A stretch of 64,000 bases of DNA from an uncultured Parabacteroides sp. (GTDB taxonomy: Bacteria > Bacteroidota > Bacteroidia > Bacteroidales > Tannerellaceae): positions 1 to 64,000 of the forward strand of contig UQLN01000016.1 in the NCBI GenBank assembly GCA_900541965.1, written 5' to 3'. Shown in pieces: positions 36,801-45,537 of this stretch. Position 1 is the stretch's first letter, and each line of letters begins with the position of its first letter. A program made the position numbers and the translations under genes. The notes beneath the pieces were generated by a model that was given only the letters and a program-made list of their open reading frames with translations, searched no databases and was not told the DNA's origin.

Positions 36801-36977
36801 TTCAATCTGGATGCTTTGAAAAATGTGGGCTTCTCCAAATTACGCCTGTATACAAACGCTTCCAACATCTTTACTATCGACGGTATTAAAGATGCAGACC
36901 CGGAACAGAGAAACAAAGACTTATCCTCTTATCCGCTGAGACGAGTTATTAATTTTGGTGTTCAAGCAACCTTCTAA
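33825..36977 (+). CDS. SusC-family TonB-dependent glycan transporter
   Basis: A 1050-residue outer-membrane transporter. Signal peptide (LLLLALCTTTVFAQ), carboxypeptidase-D-like N-terminal domain (IKGTVVDANGEPLIGVNVSVKGTTIG), TonB box region DEVVVVGYGTQKK, plug (IRIRGTNSLGSKDPLVVIDGIP, ISVLKDASAAIYGARAANGVILITTK) and a large beta-barrel ending in a terminal Phe. It imports oligosaccharides together with the SusD lipoprotein encoded 12 bp downstream. I start at ATG 33825 rather than 33786, which only adds a hydrophobic run not seen in the family. The genes downstream suggest a galactoside-containing substrate. Confidence 0.95.
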   Translation: MEESFKKSTLTNNRGTCHLFRMLTLLLLALCTTTVFAQQKTIKGTVVDANGEPLIGVNVSVKGTTIGIITDMDGKYSLEIPANATLVFSYIGYQPQEIAAGNQSSINVTLKEDTQKLDEVVVVGYGTQKKVTVTGSVASVTGDELLASPTTNLTNGMVGRMPGVIGFQTADEPGGGGTTIRIRGTNSLGSKDPLVVIDGIPDRDGGMNRINPNEIETISVLKDASAAIYGARAANGVILITTKRGKEGKPTVSFNASGGFSQPSRLPKMCNAFEYATMMNEINPGTYSQDDLTKFQDGSDPWGHPNTDWFDTVLKNASPLYRADVGVSGGTEKVKYYVNLAANGEDGLYKNSANRYDQFSLRTNLDIKTSKYVSFQIGTTARMENTQYPAKSAGDIFAGIRRSKPTQPAFWPTGEPGPDIERGDNPAVTCTDYAGFDKQKNYYIQNNASVNIQIPWVEGLSLRGNASYDVHFYNRRLFKKPIVLYSWDNIHEDSSGLSGAKRWIEEPELTREHSDQTDWMVNGLIDYNRTFGKHNIGITVGVEAQKKHKQYTDAYRKGFISDLNPELSLGSDEGQRNSGYSWKEARLNYFGRVSYNFMERYLFEFVWRADGSYRFPKNKRYGFFPGVSVAWRASEENWWKENIRFIDYFKLRASVSQTGNDALLDSNNNYDRSIQYLNTYGFTTYGSIFNGTEQKRLYPTRTPNPNITWEVGTTYNVGMDFKFLQNRLSVEADAFYHKRTHMLISRNASLPEITGITLPKENIGEMCNRGMEMLVSWNDRAGNVDYYASFNMTYAKNKILFWDETPGIPSYQESTGMPVGANLYYVADGIFHNQAEINSYPTWGEEQDKDGKPILDANGNKKTSAVPGDIRFRDVNGDGKIDADDRVRSDKTDEPRFVAGITLGASWKGWDIMALFQAGLGGQMYIQTWSGTIGNFLKRYYDERWTPENPDANGPRTYERENQYWVSPSNNNTYFLKNADYLRLKNVELGYTFNLDALKNVGFSKLRLYTNASNIFTIDGIKDADPEQRNKDLSSYPLRRVINFGVQATF

Positions 36978-36988
36978 CAGAGTAAATT

Positions 36989-38905
36989 ATGAAAAAGACA
37001 TTTAAATATATATGCCTTGCGGCAACATTAGGATTAACGGTATCCATGAACTCCTGTTCCGATTTCATGGATTTAAAACCGGAAGACCAGTATGCAGAAG
37101 ATGCCGTATGGTCGGATGCCGGTCTTGTACAGGCAGTGGTAAACGATATTTATGCTTACATTGTCCATGGCTCGGAAGAATCCAACACTTCCGCTTTAAC
37201 TGATGATGCTTACTTTACCCATGATTATGGCATGAAAGCAATCAACGAAGCCACCGTTTCGGGTAGCGACCTCCGTTGGTATGATGACGACAAATGCCCG
37301 TTCAAATGGTATAATGCTTACAAAGGGATTTATCGTACCAACCTGTTTTTGGAAAATATAGATAAAGTTCCGGAAAAAGTCGGTTACAATTTAAAAATCA
37401 TGAAAGGTGAGGTTCTTTTTCTACGCGCTTACCTGTATACAGAACTGGTAAGAGGTTTTGGCGGGGTTCCTTTGGTTGATAAAACTTATTCCATAGAAGA
37501 AGCTTCCCAATTAAGCCTTCCCCGCAGCAATATGGCAGATTGCCTGGACTTTATTTTAAAAGATATAGAAAATGCGATTCCATTGCTTCCCGAAACAGCA
37601 GATCCGGGACGTGCTACCCAAGGGGCAGCAAAAGCACTGAGAGCCCGTATCCTGCTGCATGTTGCCAGTCCGTTATTTGCAGACCGCTCTGTCAACACAT
37701 TGGAATGCAACCAATACAATGGAGATCGTAAAAAGCTGTACGAACAGGCAAGAGATGCAGCAAAAGAAGTTATCGGCCTGAAAAATTATACTCTTGTTGA
37801 TTGTAATGCGAATACCATCATGGAAATTGCGGATAAATACCACGACATTTCTTTGACTAACAATTCGGAATCTATCTTCTACAAACAATTCATCAATAAA
37901 GATGTGGATGACAGTAACGTTCGTAACCGCGCAGCTCAATGCCACGGGCCTAACGGTTACCACAACTGGGGAGGCGTTACACCGACAAACGATCTGGTTA
38001 TGTCTTTCGAAATGGAAGATGGCACAATCAACAACTCCATGTTGAAAATAGAAGAAACGACCACAAAAAACCCGTACCTGAACCGTGAACCTCGCTTCTA
38101 TGCGACTATCGGTTATGATGGATTGGAATGGGGACGTCCACGTCCATCCGATGCGGCAGCATTCGACCCGACTCCACTGGGTACTTTACAAATGGGATTC
38201 TATGAATCTCCGGATGGCAGTGATATTAAAGCACCTGTCGCTTACGATAAACAAGGCAATCCGACAAAAGAAATCACATTTAAAGGGGTTAATGGCGTAG
38301 ACACCCGTAAATCTTCTATCGAAAACTGGAATGGTTCCGTTACCGGCTATGTCGAAAAGAAACTGATAGACACCAAATTCAATGCCACCGAACATAACTG
38401 GCAAACAGCCACCTACCCATACATCCGCTTGGCTGAAATGTATTTAATTGCAGCAGAAGCATGTATCGAATTAAACGAATTGGATGATGCGGCCGATTTT
38501 CTGGATGATTTGCGCGGACGCATCGGACGCCCGGATACAAAAACCACACTGACTAAGCGCGGACAAGCATTCGACCAGGAAAATATGCGTAAATTCCTCC
38601 AGCGTGAACGCCGCTCCGAACTGGCATATGAAAACTCCCGCTATTATGATATCCGTCGCTGGATGATCGCCCCGAACGTGATTCGCGAAGTAACAGGTAT
38701 CGCAATCGTTGCACGCCTGAAACAAGGACAAAGTTCCAAATTACCTTATATCCATGATGAAAAGAAATGGGATTACACCTATTATGTAACCGATTTATCT
38801 TTCCGTGAAACACGCAAATGGGACAACAAACTATACTTTGCACCTATCAAACGTGACGAAATCAAACGTAATACGGCAATAAAGCAAAATCCGGGAATGG
38901 AATAA
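36989..38905 (+). CDS. SusD/RagB-family glycan-binding lipoprotein
   Basis: A 638-residue lipoprotein with signal peptide and lipobox Cys in TVSMNSCSDFMDLKPEDQY. The helical TPR-like SusD scaffold is visible (FLRAYLYTELVRGFGGVPLV, LPRSNMADCLDFILKDIENAI, RIRLAEMYLIAAEACIELNE-type segment near 475) and ERRSELAYENSRYYDIRRW near the C-terminus. It forms the lid of the SusC transporter and binds glycan at the cell surface. It is the partner of the preceding gene. Confidence 0.95.
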   Translation: MKKTFKYICLAATLGLTVSMNSCSDFMDLKPEDQYAEDAVWSDAGLVQAVVNDIYAYIVHGSEESNTSALTDDAYFTHDYGMKAINEATVSGSDLRWYDDDKCPFKWYNAYKGIYRTNLFLENIDKVPEKVGYNLKIMKGEVLFLRAYLYTELVRGFGGVPLVDKTYSIEEASQLSLPRSNMADCLDFILKDIENAIPLLPETADPGRATQGAAKALRARILLHVASPLFADRSVNTLECNQYNGDRKKLYEQARDAAKEVIGLKNYTLVDCNANTIMEIADKYHDISLTNNSESIFYKQFINKDVDDSNVRNRAAQCHGPNGYHNWGGVTPTNDLVMSFEMEDGTINNSMLKIEETTTKNPYLNREPRFYATIGYDGLEWGRPRPSDAAAFDPTPLGTLQMGFYESPDGSDIKAPVAYDKQGNPTKEITFKGVNGVDTRKSSIENWNGSVTGYVEKKLIDTKFNATEHNWQTATYPYIRLAEMYLIAAEACIELNELDDAADFLDDLRGRIGRPDTKTTLTKRGQAFDQENMRKFLQRERRSELAYENSRYYDIRRWMIAPNVIREVTGIAIVARLKQGQSSKLPYIHDEKKWDYTYYVTDLSFRETRKWDNKLYFAPIKRDEIKRNTAIKQNPGME

Positions 38906-38924
38906 TGCAATAAGACCCTGAAAC

Positions 38925-39039
38925 AGAAGAACCAGGTTTACGGACAACGCGGATTGGACGGATTAAGACGGATAAGAATAATTTTAAAATCCGTTCTAAT
39001 CCGCCCAATCTGAGGTCATCCGCATACCTAGTTCTTCGA
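38925..39039. repeat. Dispersed long imperfect palindrome (copy C)
   Basis: About 50-bp arms, the best paired part being CGGATTAAGACGGAT against ATCCGTTCTAATCCG, with outer words GAAGAACCAGG and CCTAGTTCTTC. Same loose family as 404-470 and 7989-8073. It may also terminate the SusC/SusD transcript. Confidence 0.55.
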
Positions 39040-39105
39040 TTCATCCAAACTATCATTCAAAATCAAATATCTTCTTTTTTCTTTTTCCACCACATTATCC
39101 TCCTG

Positions 39106-39119
39106 TCTCAAATTTGAGA
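39106..39119. promoter_or_regulatory. Palindrome TCTCAAATTTGAGA upstream of the second sugar operon
   Basis: A perfect 14-bp palindrome, nested in a wider ATTATC...GATAAT pair, about 100 bp upstream of the -7 box at 39221. A candidate operator; the regulator is unknown. Confidence 0.4.
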
Positions 39120-39220
39120 TAATGTTTCACTTTTTCCCGAAAATGATGCAATCTGCTCTCTTTCCGCTTTAAAAGAGAAAATAATCAAAACAAAAGGTAT
39201 GTACATATTTCCTTATTTTG

Positions 39221-39228
39221 TAATTTTG
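39221..39228 (+). promoter_or_regulatory. -7 box ahead of the cytoplasmic Gfo/Idh/MocA gene
   Basis: TAATTTTG matches TAnnTTTG about 75 bp before the start codon; no clear TTTG at -33. It suggests that the downstream genes have their own promoter in addition to any read-through from SusD. Confidence 0.5.
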
Positions 39229-39303
39229 AACCAACACAACGGAGGCTTACAACTACAACAGTTATATTTTTAAGCCCTCAATTCACTAAAAATTTAATAT
39301 ATC

Positions 39304-40470
39304 ATGAAGAACAGAAAGTTAAGAATGGGAATGGTAGGCGGAGGTAGCGACGCTTTTATCGGAGCAATCCATCGCAGAGCCGCTTTTATGGACAACCAGA
39401 TCGAATTAGTTTGCGGATGTTTCAGTATCGATCCTGAAATTTCTAAAAGCTCAGGGCTTTCCTATTTCTTACCGGAAGATAGAATCTACAGTTCCTATCA
39501 GGAAATGTTTGAACATGAAATGACTCTGCCGGAAGATGAACGAATGGACTTTGTTACCATAGTAACTCCCAACCGGTGGCATTTCGAACCTGCTATGATG
39601 GCTCTTGAAAGAGGCTTCCATGTCGTAGTAGATAAACCGATGACTTTTTCACTTGAAGAAGCCAAACTCCTCCAACAAAAAGTAGAAGAAACCGGGCTGG
39701 TACTGGCTCTTACCCATGTATATTCGGCATATCCTGCCGTAAAAGAAGCGAAAGCACGTATTGCAAACGGCGAACTGGGCAAACTACGCCGGGTATACGT
39801 TGAATATACCCAGGGATGGCTGTCCGACCGCATAGAGTTGCAAGGTGGAAATAATGCCGGCTGGCGTACAGACCCGAAACGTTCGGGCAAAGCAGGCTGC
39901 ATAGGCGATATCGGTACGCATGCCTGGCACCTGAGCGAATATATTACCGGACTGAAAGTACAAGAATTATGTGCCGAACTGAAAGCATTCGTTCCCGGAC
40001 GTCCTATTGATGATGACGGAGCGGCTTTCCTGCATTATGAAAATGACGTAACCGGCGTATTGACGGCAACACAAATCGGAGCAGGAGAAGCAAACAACAT
40101 CCGTATCCGCGTATACGGAGAAAAGGGTGGACTGGAATGGCGGCAGATGGAACCGAACACATTGACACTGAAATGGTCCGACCGTCCAACCGAAGTTCTT
40201 AATATAGGCAATAACGGCTATCTGAGCGAACAAGCGCTATGGAACACCCGGACACCTGCCGGACATCCGGAAGGATTTATTGAAGCATTCGCCAATATTT
40301 ACAGAAACTTTGCCCTCACTGTCATGGCAATTAAAAAAGGAGAAAAACCTTGTGATAATTGTCTGGATTTCCCGACTGTATACGACGGGGTAAGAGGTAT
40401 GCAATTTGTTGAAACCATGGTTGAAGCAGGATACAACAATGACGTAAAATGGCAAAAATGGGTTGAATAA
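39304..40470 (+). CDS. Cytoplasmic Gfo/Idh/MocA-family sugar oxidoreductase
   Basis: A 388-residue NAD(P)-dependent dehydrogenase without a signal peptide. N-terminal Rossmann GMVGGGSDAFIGAIHRRA (about residues 8-25), the family motif DKPMTFS (Lys-Pro near residue 117), and the catalytic-region GDIGTHAWHLSEYITG (about 201-216). Relatives oxidise inositols or sugar derivatives, often at C3 of a glycoside. It sits directly before a beta-galactosidase and near a second, exported member of the same family, which suggests sequential handling of an oxidised sugar. Substrate unknown. Confidence 0.88.
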   Translation: MKNRKLRMGMVGGGSDAFIGAIHRRAAFMDNQIELVCGCFSIDPEISKSSGLSYFLPEDRIYSSYQEMFEHEMTLPEDERMDFVTIVTPNRWHFEPAMMALERGFHVVVDKPMTFSLEEAKLLQQKVEETGLVLALTHVYSAYPAVKEAKARIANGELGKLRRVYVEYTQGWLSDRIELQGGNNAGWRTDPKRSGKAGCIGDIGTHAWHLSEYITGLKVQELCAELKAFVPGRPIDDDGAAFLHYENDVTGVLTATQIGAGEANNIRIRVYGEKGGLEWRQMEPNTLTLKWSDRPTEVLNIGNNGYLSEQALWNTRTPAGHPEGFIEAFANIYRNFALTVMAIKKGEKPCDNCLDFPTVYDGVRGMQFVETMVEAGYNNDVKWQKWVE

Positions 40471-40493
40471 CAATTCTCTATAAACAAACACAT

Positions 40494-43400
40494 ATGAAAC
40501 TAAACTTACTTGTATGCGGTTTGTCCCTACTGGGAACGACTGCATTTGCTCAAAACAACGAATGGCGAGACCCGAATGTGAATGAAATCAACAGGGCTCC
40601 CATGCACGCCAATTATTTTGCTTACAAAAATGAAAACAGCGCGCTAAAGGGCTGTAAAGAATCATCTGAGAATTTCATGACTTTAAACGGTACATGGAAA
40701 TTCAACTGGGTGAAAAATGCAGATATGCGTCCTACAGACTTTTATAAGGTAAATTTCAATGATAAAGGATGGGGTACTATGAAAGTGCCCGGACTTTGGG
40801 AATTGAACGGATATGGCGACCCTATTTATGTAAATGTAGGTTATCCATGGAGGAGCCAGTTTAAGAACAATCCTCCGGAAGTACCTGTAGAAAACAACCA
40901 TGTAGGCTCCTACAGAAAAGAAATCATAATCCCTGCAGATTGGAAAGGCAAAGAAATCTTTGCCCATTTCGGTTCGGTTACATCCAATATGTATCTATGG
41001 GTAAACGGACAATTTGTAGGTTATAGTGAAGACAGCAAACTGGAAGCGGAATTCAATCTGACCAAATACCTGAAACCGGGTAAAAACCTGATTGCTTTCC
41101 AGACTTTCCGCTGGTGTGATGGTACTTACCTCGAAGACCAGGACTTCCTCCGTCTATCCGGTGTCGGACGCGACTGTTATCTGTATGCCCGTAATCCGAA
41201 ATATATACAGGATATCCGGGTTACTCCTGATTTAGATGCACAGTATAAAGATGCTACTCTGAACGTTGCTTTAAATATTAAAGGCAATGGAACAGTAGAC
41301 TTAAAACTTCTCGATAAAGCAGGAAACTCTGTCGCAACATCTTCTGTAAAAGGTTCAGGAAAAGTGACAACAGAAATGGCAGTTTCCAATCCATTGAAGT
41401 GGACAGCCGAAACCCCTGATTTATACACACTGGTTGCTACATTTAAAGATGGCAACAACATTTCGGAAGTTATTCCCGTAAAAGTAGGTTTCCGCAAAAT
41501 AGAACTGAAAAATGCACAAATCCTTGTCAACGGGCAACCGGTTCTGTTCAAAGGGGCAGACCGTCACGAAATGGACCCGGACGGTGGTTATGTCGTTTCA
41601 CCGGAACGCATGATACAGGATATCAAGGTGATGAAAGAATTCAATATCAATGCAGTCCGTACCTGTCATTACCCGGATAATAACTTATGGTATGACCTGT
41701 GCGATGAATATGGCATTTATCTGGTGGCAGAAGCAAACGTCGAATCTCATGGAATGGGATACGGAGACCAGACACTGGCTAAAAATCCGTCCTATGCCAA
41801 AGCACATCTGGAACGCAACCAGCGTAACGTACAGCGTGGTTACAACCATCCGTCTATCATCTTCTGGTCATTAGGTAACGAAGCTGGTTTCGGTCCTAAC
41901 TTCGAAGCTTGTTATAAATGGATTAAGAACGAAGATAAAAGCCGTGCCGTACAATATGAACAAGCCGGGACGAACGAGTTCACTGATATTTTCTGTCCGA
42001 TGTACCGCAACTACAAAGACAGTGAAGAATATTGTAAAGGAAACATAGATAAACCGCTTATCCAATGTGAATATGCACATGCCATGGGTAATTCGGAAGG
42101 TGGCTTCAAGGAATACTGGGATTTGGTCCGTAAATATCCGAAATACCAGGGCGGATTTATCTGGGACTTTGTCGACCAGTCTTTACGCTGGAAAAATAAA
42201 GACGGCGTTCCTTTCTATGCATACGGAGGCGACTGGAACCGTTATGACGCATCCGACAACAACTTTATGGACAACGGACTGATCAGTCCCGACCGTAAAC
42301 CGAACCCTCATATGTATGAAGTAGGCCATATCTACCAATCCATCTGGGTAACTCCTTCCGATTTGGCTAACGGTGTTGTAAATGTATATAATGAAAACTT
42401 CTTCCGTAACCTGAATAATTACTATTGCGAATGGGAATTACTGGCAAATGGAGAAGTGCAGCAAACCGGAATGGTTAAAGACCTGGAAGTTGCCCCGCAA
42501 CAAACCCGCTCCGTCAAATTGAATTATTCTACAGACGGCATTTGCAAATGCAAAGAATTGCTGCTGAACGTTGCATTTAAACTGAAAAAAGCAGAGCCAC
42601 TGCTTCCTGCCGGATTTACGGTAGCTAAAAATCAGCTGGTTGTTCGCCCATATAAAGCTAAAGAACTGGACATCCGGAACAAACAGGAAACAAATATTGC
42701 CACAGTTGCTCCAACAATAAAGGATAATGATGTTAATTACCTGATTGTTGAGGGAGAAGACTTCCGTATCGATTTTGGCAAACACGACGGTTTCCTGAGC
42801 AGATATGATGTAAATGGCATGGCGATGCTGAAAGAAGACGGCAAACTGACTCCGAACTTCTGGCGTGCTCCAACCGATAACGACATGGGTGCAAACCTGC
42901 AGAACGTATATGCGGCATGGAAACAACCGGGACTCAAACTGCAATCGCTTACAGGCAAAACCGAAAATGATATGGTGACTGTAAATGCAGAATATACAAT
43001 GGATGCCGTAAAAGCAAAATTGTATCTGACTTACGTTATTAACAATGAAGGAACAGTAAAAGTAACCCAGAAAATGGTAGCAGACAAGTCAGCCAAAGTG
43101 TCCGATATGTTCCGTTTCGGTATGCAAATGCAAATGCCTAAAGATCTGGAACAAATTAAATATTACGGAAGAGGACCGGTTGAAAACTATTCCGACCGTA
43201 ATAACGTAACGGATCTGGGACTTTATACACAGACCGTATCGGAACAATTCTATTCATATATCCGCCCGCAAGAAAACGGAAACAAAACAGATATCCGCTG
43301 GTGGAAACAAATGAATAAGGGAGGAAATGGATTAATGTTTATTGCAGAAGCTCCATTCTCTGCATCTGCCCTACATTATTCCATCGATTCATTGGATGAC

Positions 43401-43592
43401 GGAATGCAGAAAGATCAAAGACATTCCGAACTGGTACCTCAGGTCGATTACACAAATATGTGTATAGACAAAGCTCAAATGGGGTTAGGATGTATTACCA
43501 GCTGGGGCACACTGCCACTGGAACAATACCGCCTGCATTACGGAGACTATGAATTTTCATTCATTATGAAACCGATTCAGGCCAACTTCTAA
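40494..43592 (+). CDS. Glycoside hydrolase family 2 beta-galactosidase
   Basis: A 1032-residue LacZ-like GH2 enzyme with a signal peptide (LSLLGTTAFAQ). Domain order: jelly-roll sugar-binding domain (about 45-215), Ig-like domain (220-330), TIM barrel (335-620), and the beta-galactosidase small-chain domain (about 745-1030). The acid/base Glu463 lies in WSLGNEAGFG and the nucleophile Glu526 in IQCEYAHAMGNSEGG. It should cleave terminal beta-galactosides in the periplasm. It follows the Gfo/Idh/MocA gene by 23 bp, so both are one operon. Confidence 0.94.
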   Translation: MKLNLLVCGLSLLGTTAFAQNNEWRDPNVNEINRAPMHANYFAYKNENSALKGCKESSENFMTLNGTWKFNWVKNADMRPTDFYKVNFNDKGWGTMKVPGLWELNGYGDPIYVNVGYPWRSQFKNNPPEVPVENNHVGSYRKEIIIPADWKGKEIFAHFGSVTSNMYLWVNGQFVGYSEDSKLEAEFNLTKYLKPGKNLIAFQTFRWCDGTYLEDQDFLRLSGVGRDCYLYARNPKYIQDIRVTPDLDAQYKDATLNVALNIKGNGTVDLKLLDKAGNSVATSSVKGSGKVTTEMAVSNPLKWTAETPDLYTLVATFKDGNNISEVIPVKVGFRKIELKNAQILVNGQPVLFKGADRHEMDPDGGYVVSPERMIQDIKVMKEFNINAVRTCHYPDNNLWYDLCDEYGIYLVAEANVESHGMGYGDQTLAKNPSYAKAHLERNQRNVQRGYNHPSIIFWSLGNEAGFGPNFEACYKWIKNEDKSRAVQYEQAGTNEFTDIFCPMYRNYKDSEEYCKGNIDKPLIQCEYAHAMGNSEGGFKEYWDLVRKYPKYQGGFIWDFVDQSLRWKNKDGVPFYAYGGDWNRYDASDNNFMDNGLISPDRKPNPHMYEVGHIYQSIWVTPSDLANGVVNVYNENFFRNLNNYYCEWELLANGEVQQTGMVKDLEVAPQQTRSVKLNYSTDGICKCKELLLNVAFKLKKAEPLLPAGFTVAKNQLVVRPYKAKELDIRNKQETNIATVAPTIKDNDVNYLIVEGEDFRIDFGKHDGFLSRYDVNGMAMLKEDGKLTPNFWRAPTDNDMGANLQNVYAAWKQPGLKLQSLTGKTENDMVTVNAEYTMDAVKAKLYLTYVINNEGTVKVTQKMVADKSAKVSDMFRFGMQMQMPKDLEQIKYYGRGPVENYSDRNNVTDLGLYTQTVSEQFYSYIRPQENGNKTDIRWWKQMNKGGNGLMFIAEAPFSASALHYSIDSLDDGMQKDQRHSELVPQVDYTNMCIDKAQMGLGCITSWGTLPLEQYRLHYGDYEFSFIMKPIQANF

Positions 43593-43620
43593 TGTTTAAA
43601 TAGAATAAATAAAAATCCAA

Positions 43621-43711
43621 ATTACCGGATGCTGACAATATACAAAATTGATAAGCCGACATAAGTTTTTAATTTATAAAAATTTAATCTGCATTGTCAG
43701 TATCCGGTAAT
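43621..43711. repeat. 19-bp inverted repeat around a 53-nt loop
   Basis: ATTACCGGATGCTGACAAT pairs with ATTGTCAGTATCCGGTAAT with a single mismatch. It lies 28 bp after the beta-galactosidase stop and may end that transcript. The rest of the 301-bp gap is A+T-rich; TACCTTTTA near 43791 is a weak -7 candidate for the next gene. Confidence 0.6.
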
Positions 43712-43893
43712 ATAAAAAACAAGGAAGTCTGCTTTTGTAATAACTGGTAAAAAAGTATAATCGAACAACATATTTCGTTAAATAGACTATGCTACCTTTT
43801 ATTTTATAAACAAAAACAGTACTTTTATTGCCGATTTTTAAATCTGTAAATCTAATTCAAGACTAATCGTAAATCAGTTTACCATAGAATAAG

Positions 43894-45480
43894 ATGACTA
43901 ATAACAATGCCTCTAATCGTTATTCTTTTGATAAAAAAAAGAACTTTTTTAAGGGAAAAACCTTTATTCTTCTGCTTGGACTCATTTTAGGAGCAGGCGC
44001 AATGATTGCCATATACCAGACTACCGTATATTTTTCTTCTGATGAATCTTGTATGATATGCCATGTGCATCCGCATGTGGAAGACAGCTGGAAATTATCG
44101 AAGCACGTAAATAACGGAAGTGGTGTAAAAACACATTGCGTAGCATGTCATCTTCCGCCCCAACAGGATACATGGGATTACTATACGGCTAAAGCCAAAT
44201 TAGGATTTAAGGATGTGTGGTCTTATCTGACCAAAGACAGTGCGGATTTCGACTGGAATGTAAAATCCGAATTGGAGCATGCCGTTAAATACATACCGAA
44301 TAAATCTTGCGTGGAATGCCATCAGAACTTATTTCCCGAAGGAATAACGCAGGACGGTATCACTGCCCACCTTTATTACGATGAAAACGAAAAGAAATTA
44401 GACTTGCAATGTATCAGTTGCCATCTGGATGCCGGACATTACAATCCGAACTACAACCACTCCAAAATGGTTGGTGTACCGGGAGCTGCTGCACAGACAA
44501 GTATCGACACCAGCAAATTTTTCAAAGAACCTGCGGTTATAACCTCTTTTTCCAATTATACGGAACAGATACCGGGAACAGCCGTTTCTTTCAAAATGGT
44601 AGCAATCCCCGGCGGAACCTTCAAAATGGGTAGCTCTGAAAAAGAACCGTTCCATAAAGCCGATGAAAGCCCGGTTCGCGATGTAACACTCAGCCCGTTC
44701 TTCATGGCCGAAGTGGAAGTAACCTGGGATCAATACTGGGCATTTTACGGCAACACAATGAGTGAAGGACGTACTCCTCCCGAAAAAATCTATGCAAATA
44801 ATAGCAACCCGAATGTAGATGCCATATCCGGTCCTACTCCACCGTTCGGATTCCCAGACCAGGGATGGGGTGGCGGCGACCGTCCGGCTATTACGATGAC
44901 TCACTATGCTGCAGAAACATTCTGCCAATGGCTATCCAAGAAAACAGGTAAAAAATACCGTCTTCCGACAGAAGCTGAATGGGAATATGCAGCACGCGGA
45001 GGTAAAGAAACCCCTTATTTCTTTGCCGGTAATCCGAAAGATTTTTCAGACCAAGGCTTCTGGCGCAAGTTCTTTGATGCTAAAACCGACAGTATCAGTT
45101 CTTATGTCATCTACAGCAAGAACAGCAAAAACAAAACTCAGGAACCGGGTAGCGTAAAGGCTAATCCGTTCGGTTTGAAAAACATGCTGGGTAACGTAAT
45201 GGAATATTGTGCAGATAAATACAATCCGGAAGCTTATAGCAAAGGTGGAGACAAAGTAACGAATCCTTTGGTTACAGAAGGAACCGAATGGGTGGTACGT
45301 GGAGGTAACTACACTTCTGATGCAGCCGATGTCCGTTCTGCAGCCCGCGATTATACCAAACATGATGCATGGCTGAAAACAGACCCCCAACAACCGAAAA
45401 GTATCTGGTGGTATTCTGATATCCGCGGTATCGGTTTCCGTGTGGTTTGCGAACCCGATGCTTCATTAGGAGCTAAATAA
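43894..45480 (+). CDS. NrfH/NapC-type tetraheme cytochrome fused to FGE/SUMF1-like domain
   Basis: A 528-residue membrane-anchored protein. An uncleaved transmembrane helix (about 24-46) is followed by four haem-binding CxxCH motifs: CMICH (53), CVACH (82), CVECH (139) and CISCH (173), the pattern of quinol-oxidising or quinone-reducing NrfH/NapC proteins. From about residue 215 a formylglycine-generating-enzyme-like domain begins (MVAIPGGTFKMGSS, FMAEVEVTWDQYWAFYG, YRLPTEAEWEYAARGG, NMLGNVMEYCADKY, WVVRGGNYTSDAADVRSAARD). Two exported Tat lipoproteins of sugar metabolism follow in the same operon. I infer that it links periplasmic sugar oxidation to the quinone pool, with the FGE-like domain as a binding or docking module. 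Confidence 0.88.
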   Translation: MTNNNASNRYSFDKKKNFFKGKTFILLLGLILGAGAMIAIYQTTVYFSSDESCMICHVHPHVEDSWKLSKHVNNGSGVKTHCVACHLPPQQDTWDYYTAKAKLGFKDVWSYLTKDSADFDWNVKSELEHAVKYIPNKSCVECHQNLFPEGITQDGITAHLYYDENEKKLDLQCISCHLDAGHYNPNYNHSKMVGVPGAAAQTSIDTSKFFKEPAVITSFSNYTEQIPGTAVSFKMVAIPGGTFKMGSSEKEPFHKADESPVRDVTLSPFFMAEVEVTWDQYWAFYGNTMSEGRTPPEKIYANNSNPNVDAISGPTPPFGFPDQGWGGGDRPAITMTHYAAETFCQWLSKKTGKKYRLPTEAEWEYAARGGKETPYFFAGNPKDFSDQGFWRKFFDAKTDSISSYVIYSKNSKNKTQEPGSVKANPFGLKNMLGNVMEYCADKYNPEAYSKGGDKVTNPLVTEGTEWVVRGGNYTSDAADVRSAARDYTKHDAWLKTDPQQPKSIWWYSDIRGIGFRVVCEPDASLGAK

Positions 45481-45537
45481 TAACCATAAACAGAGAAATC
45501 TACTAATAAAATATAGATACCTAATAATTAATATATC

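Noticed and set aside
43894..45480. NrfH of a nitrite reductase, or a sulfatase-activating FGE
   Set aside because: No nrfA or sulfatase gene is near, and the two domains are fused in one chain beside exported sugar oxidoreductases.
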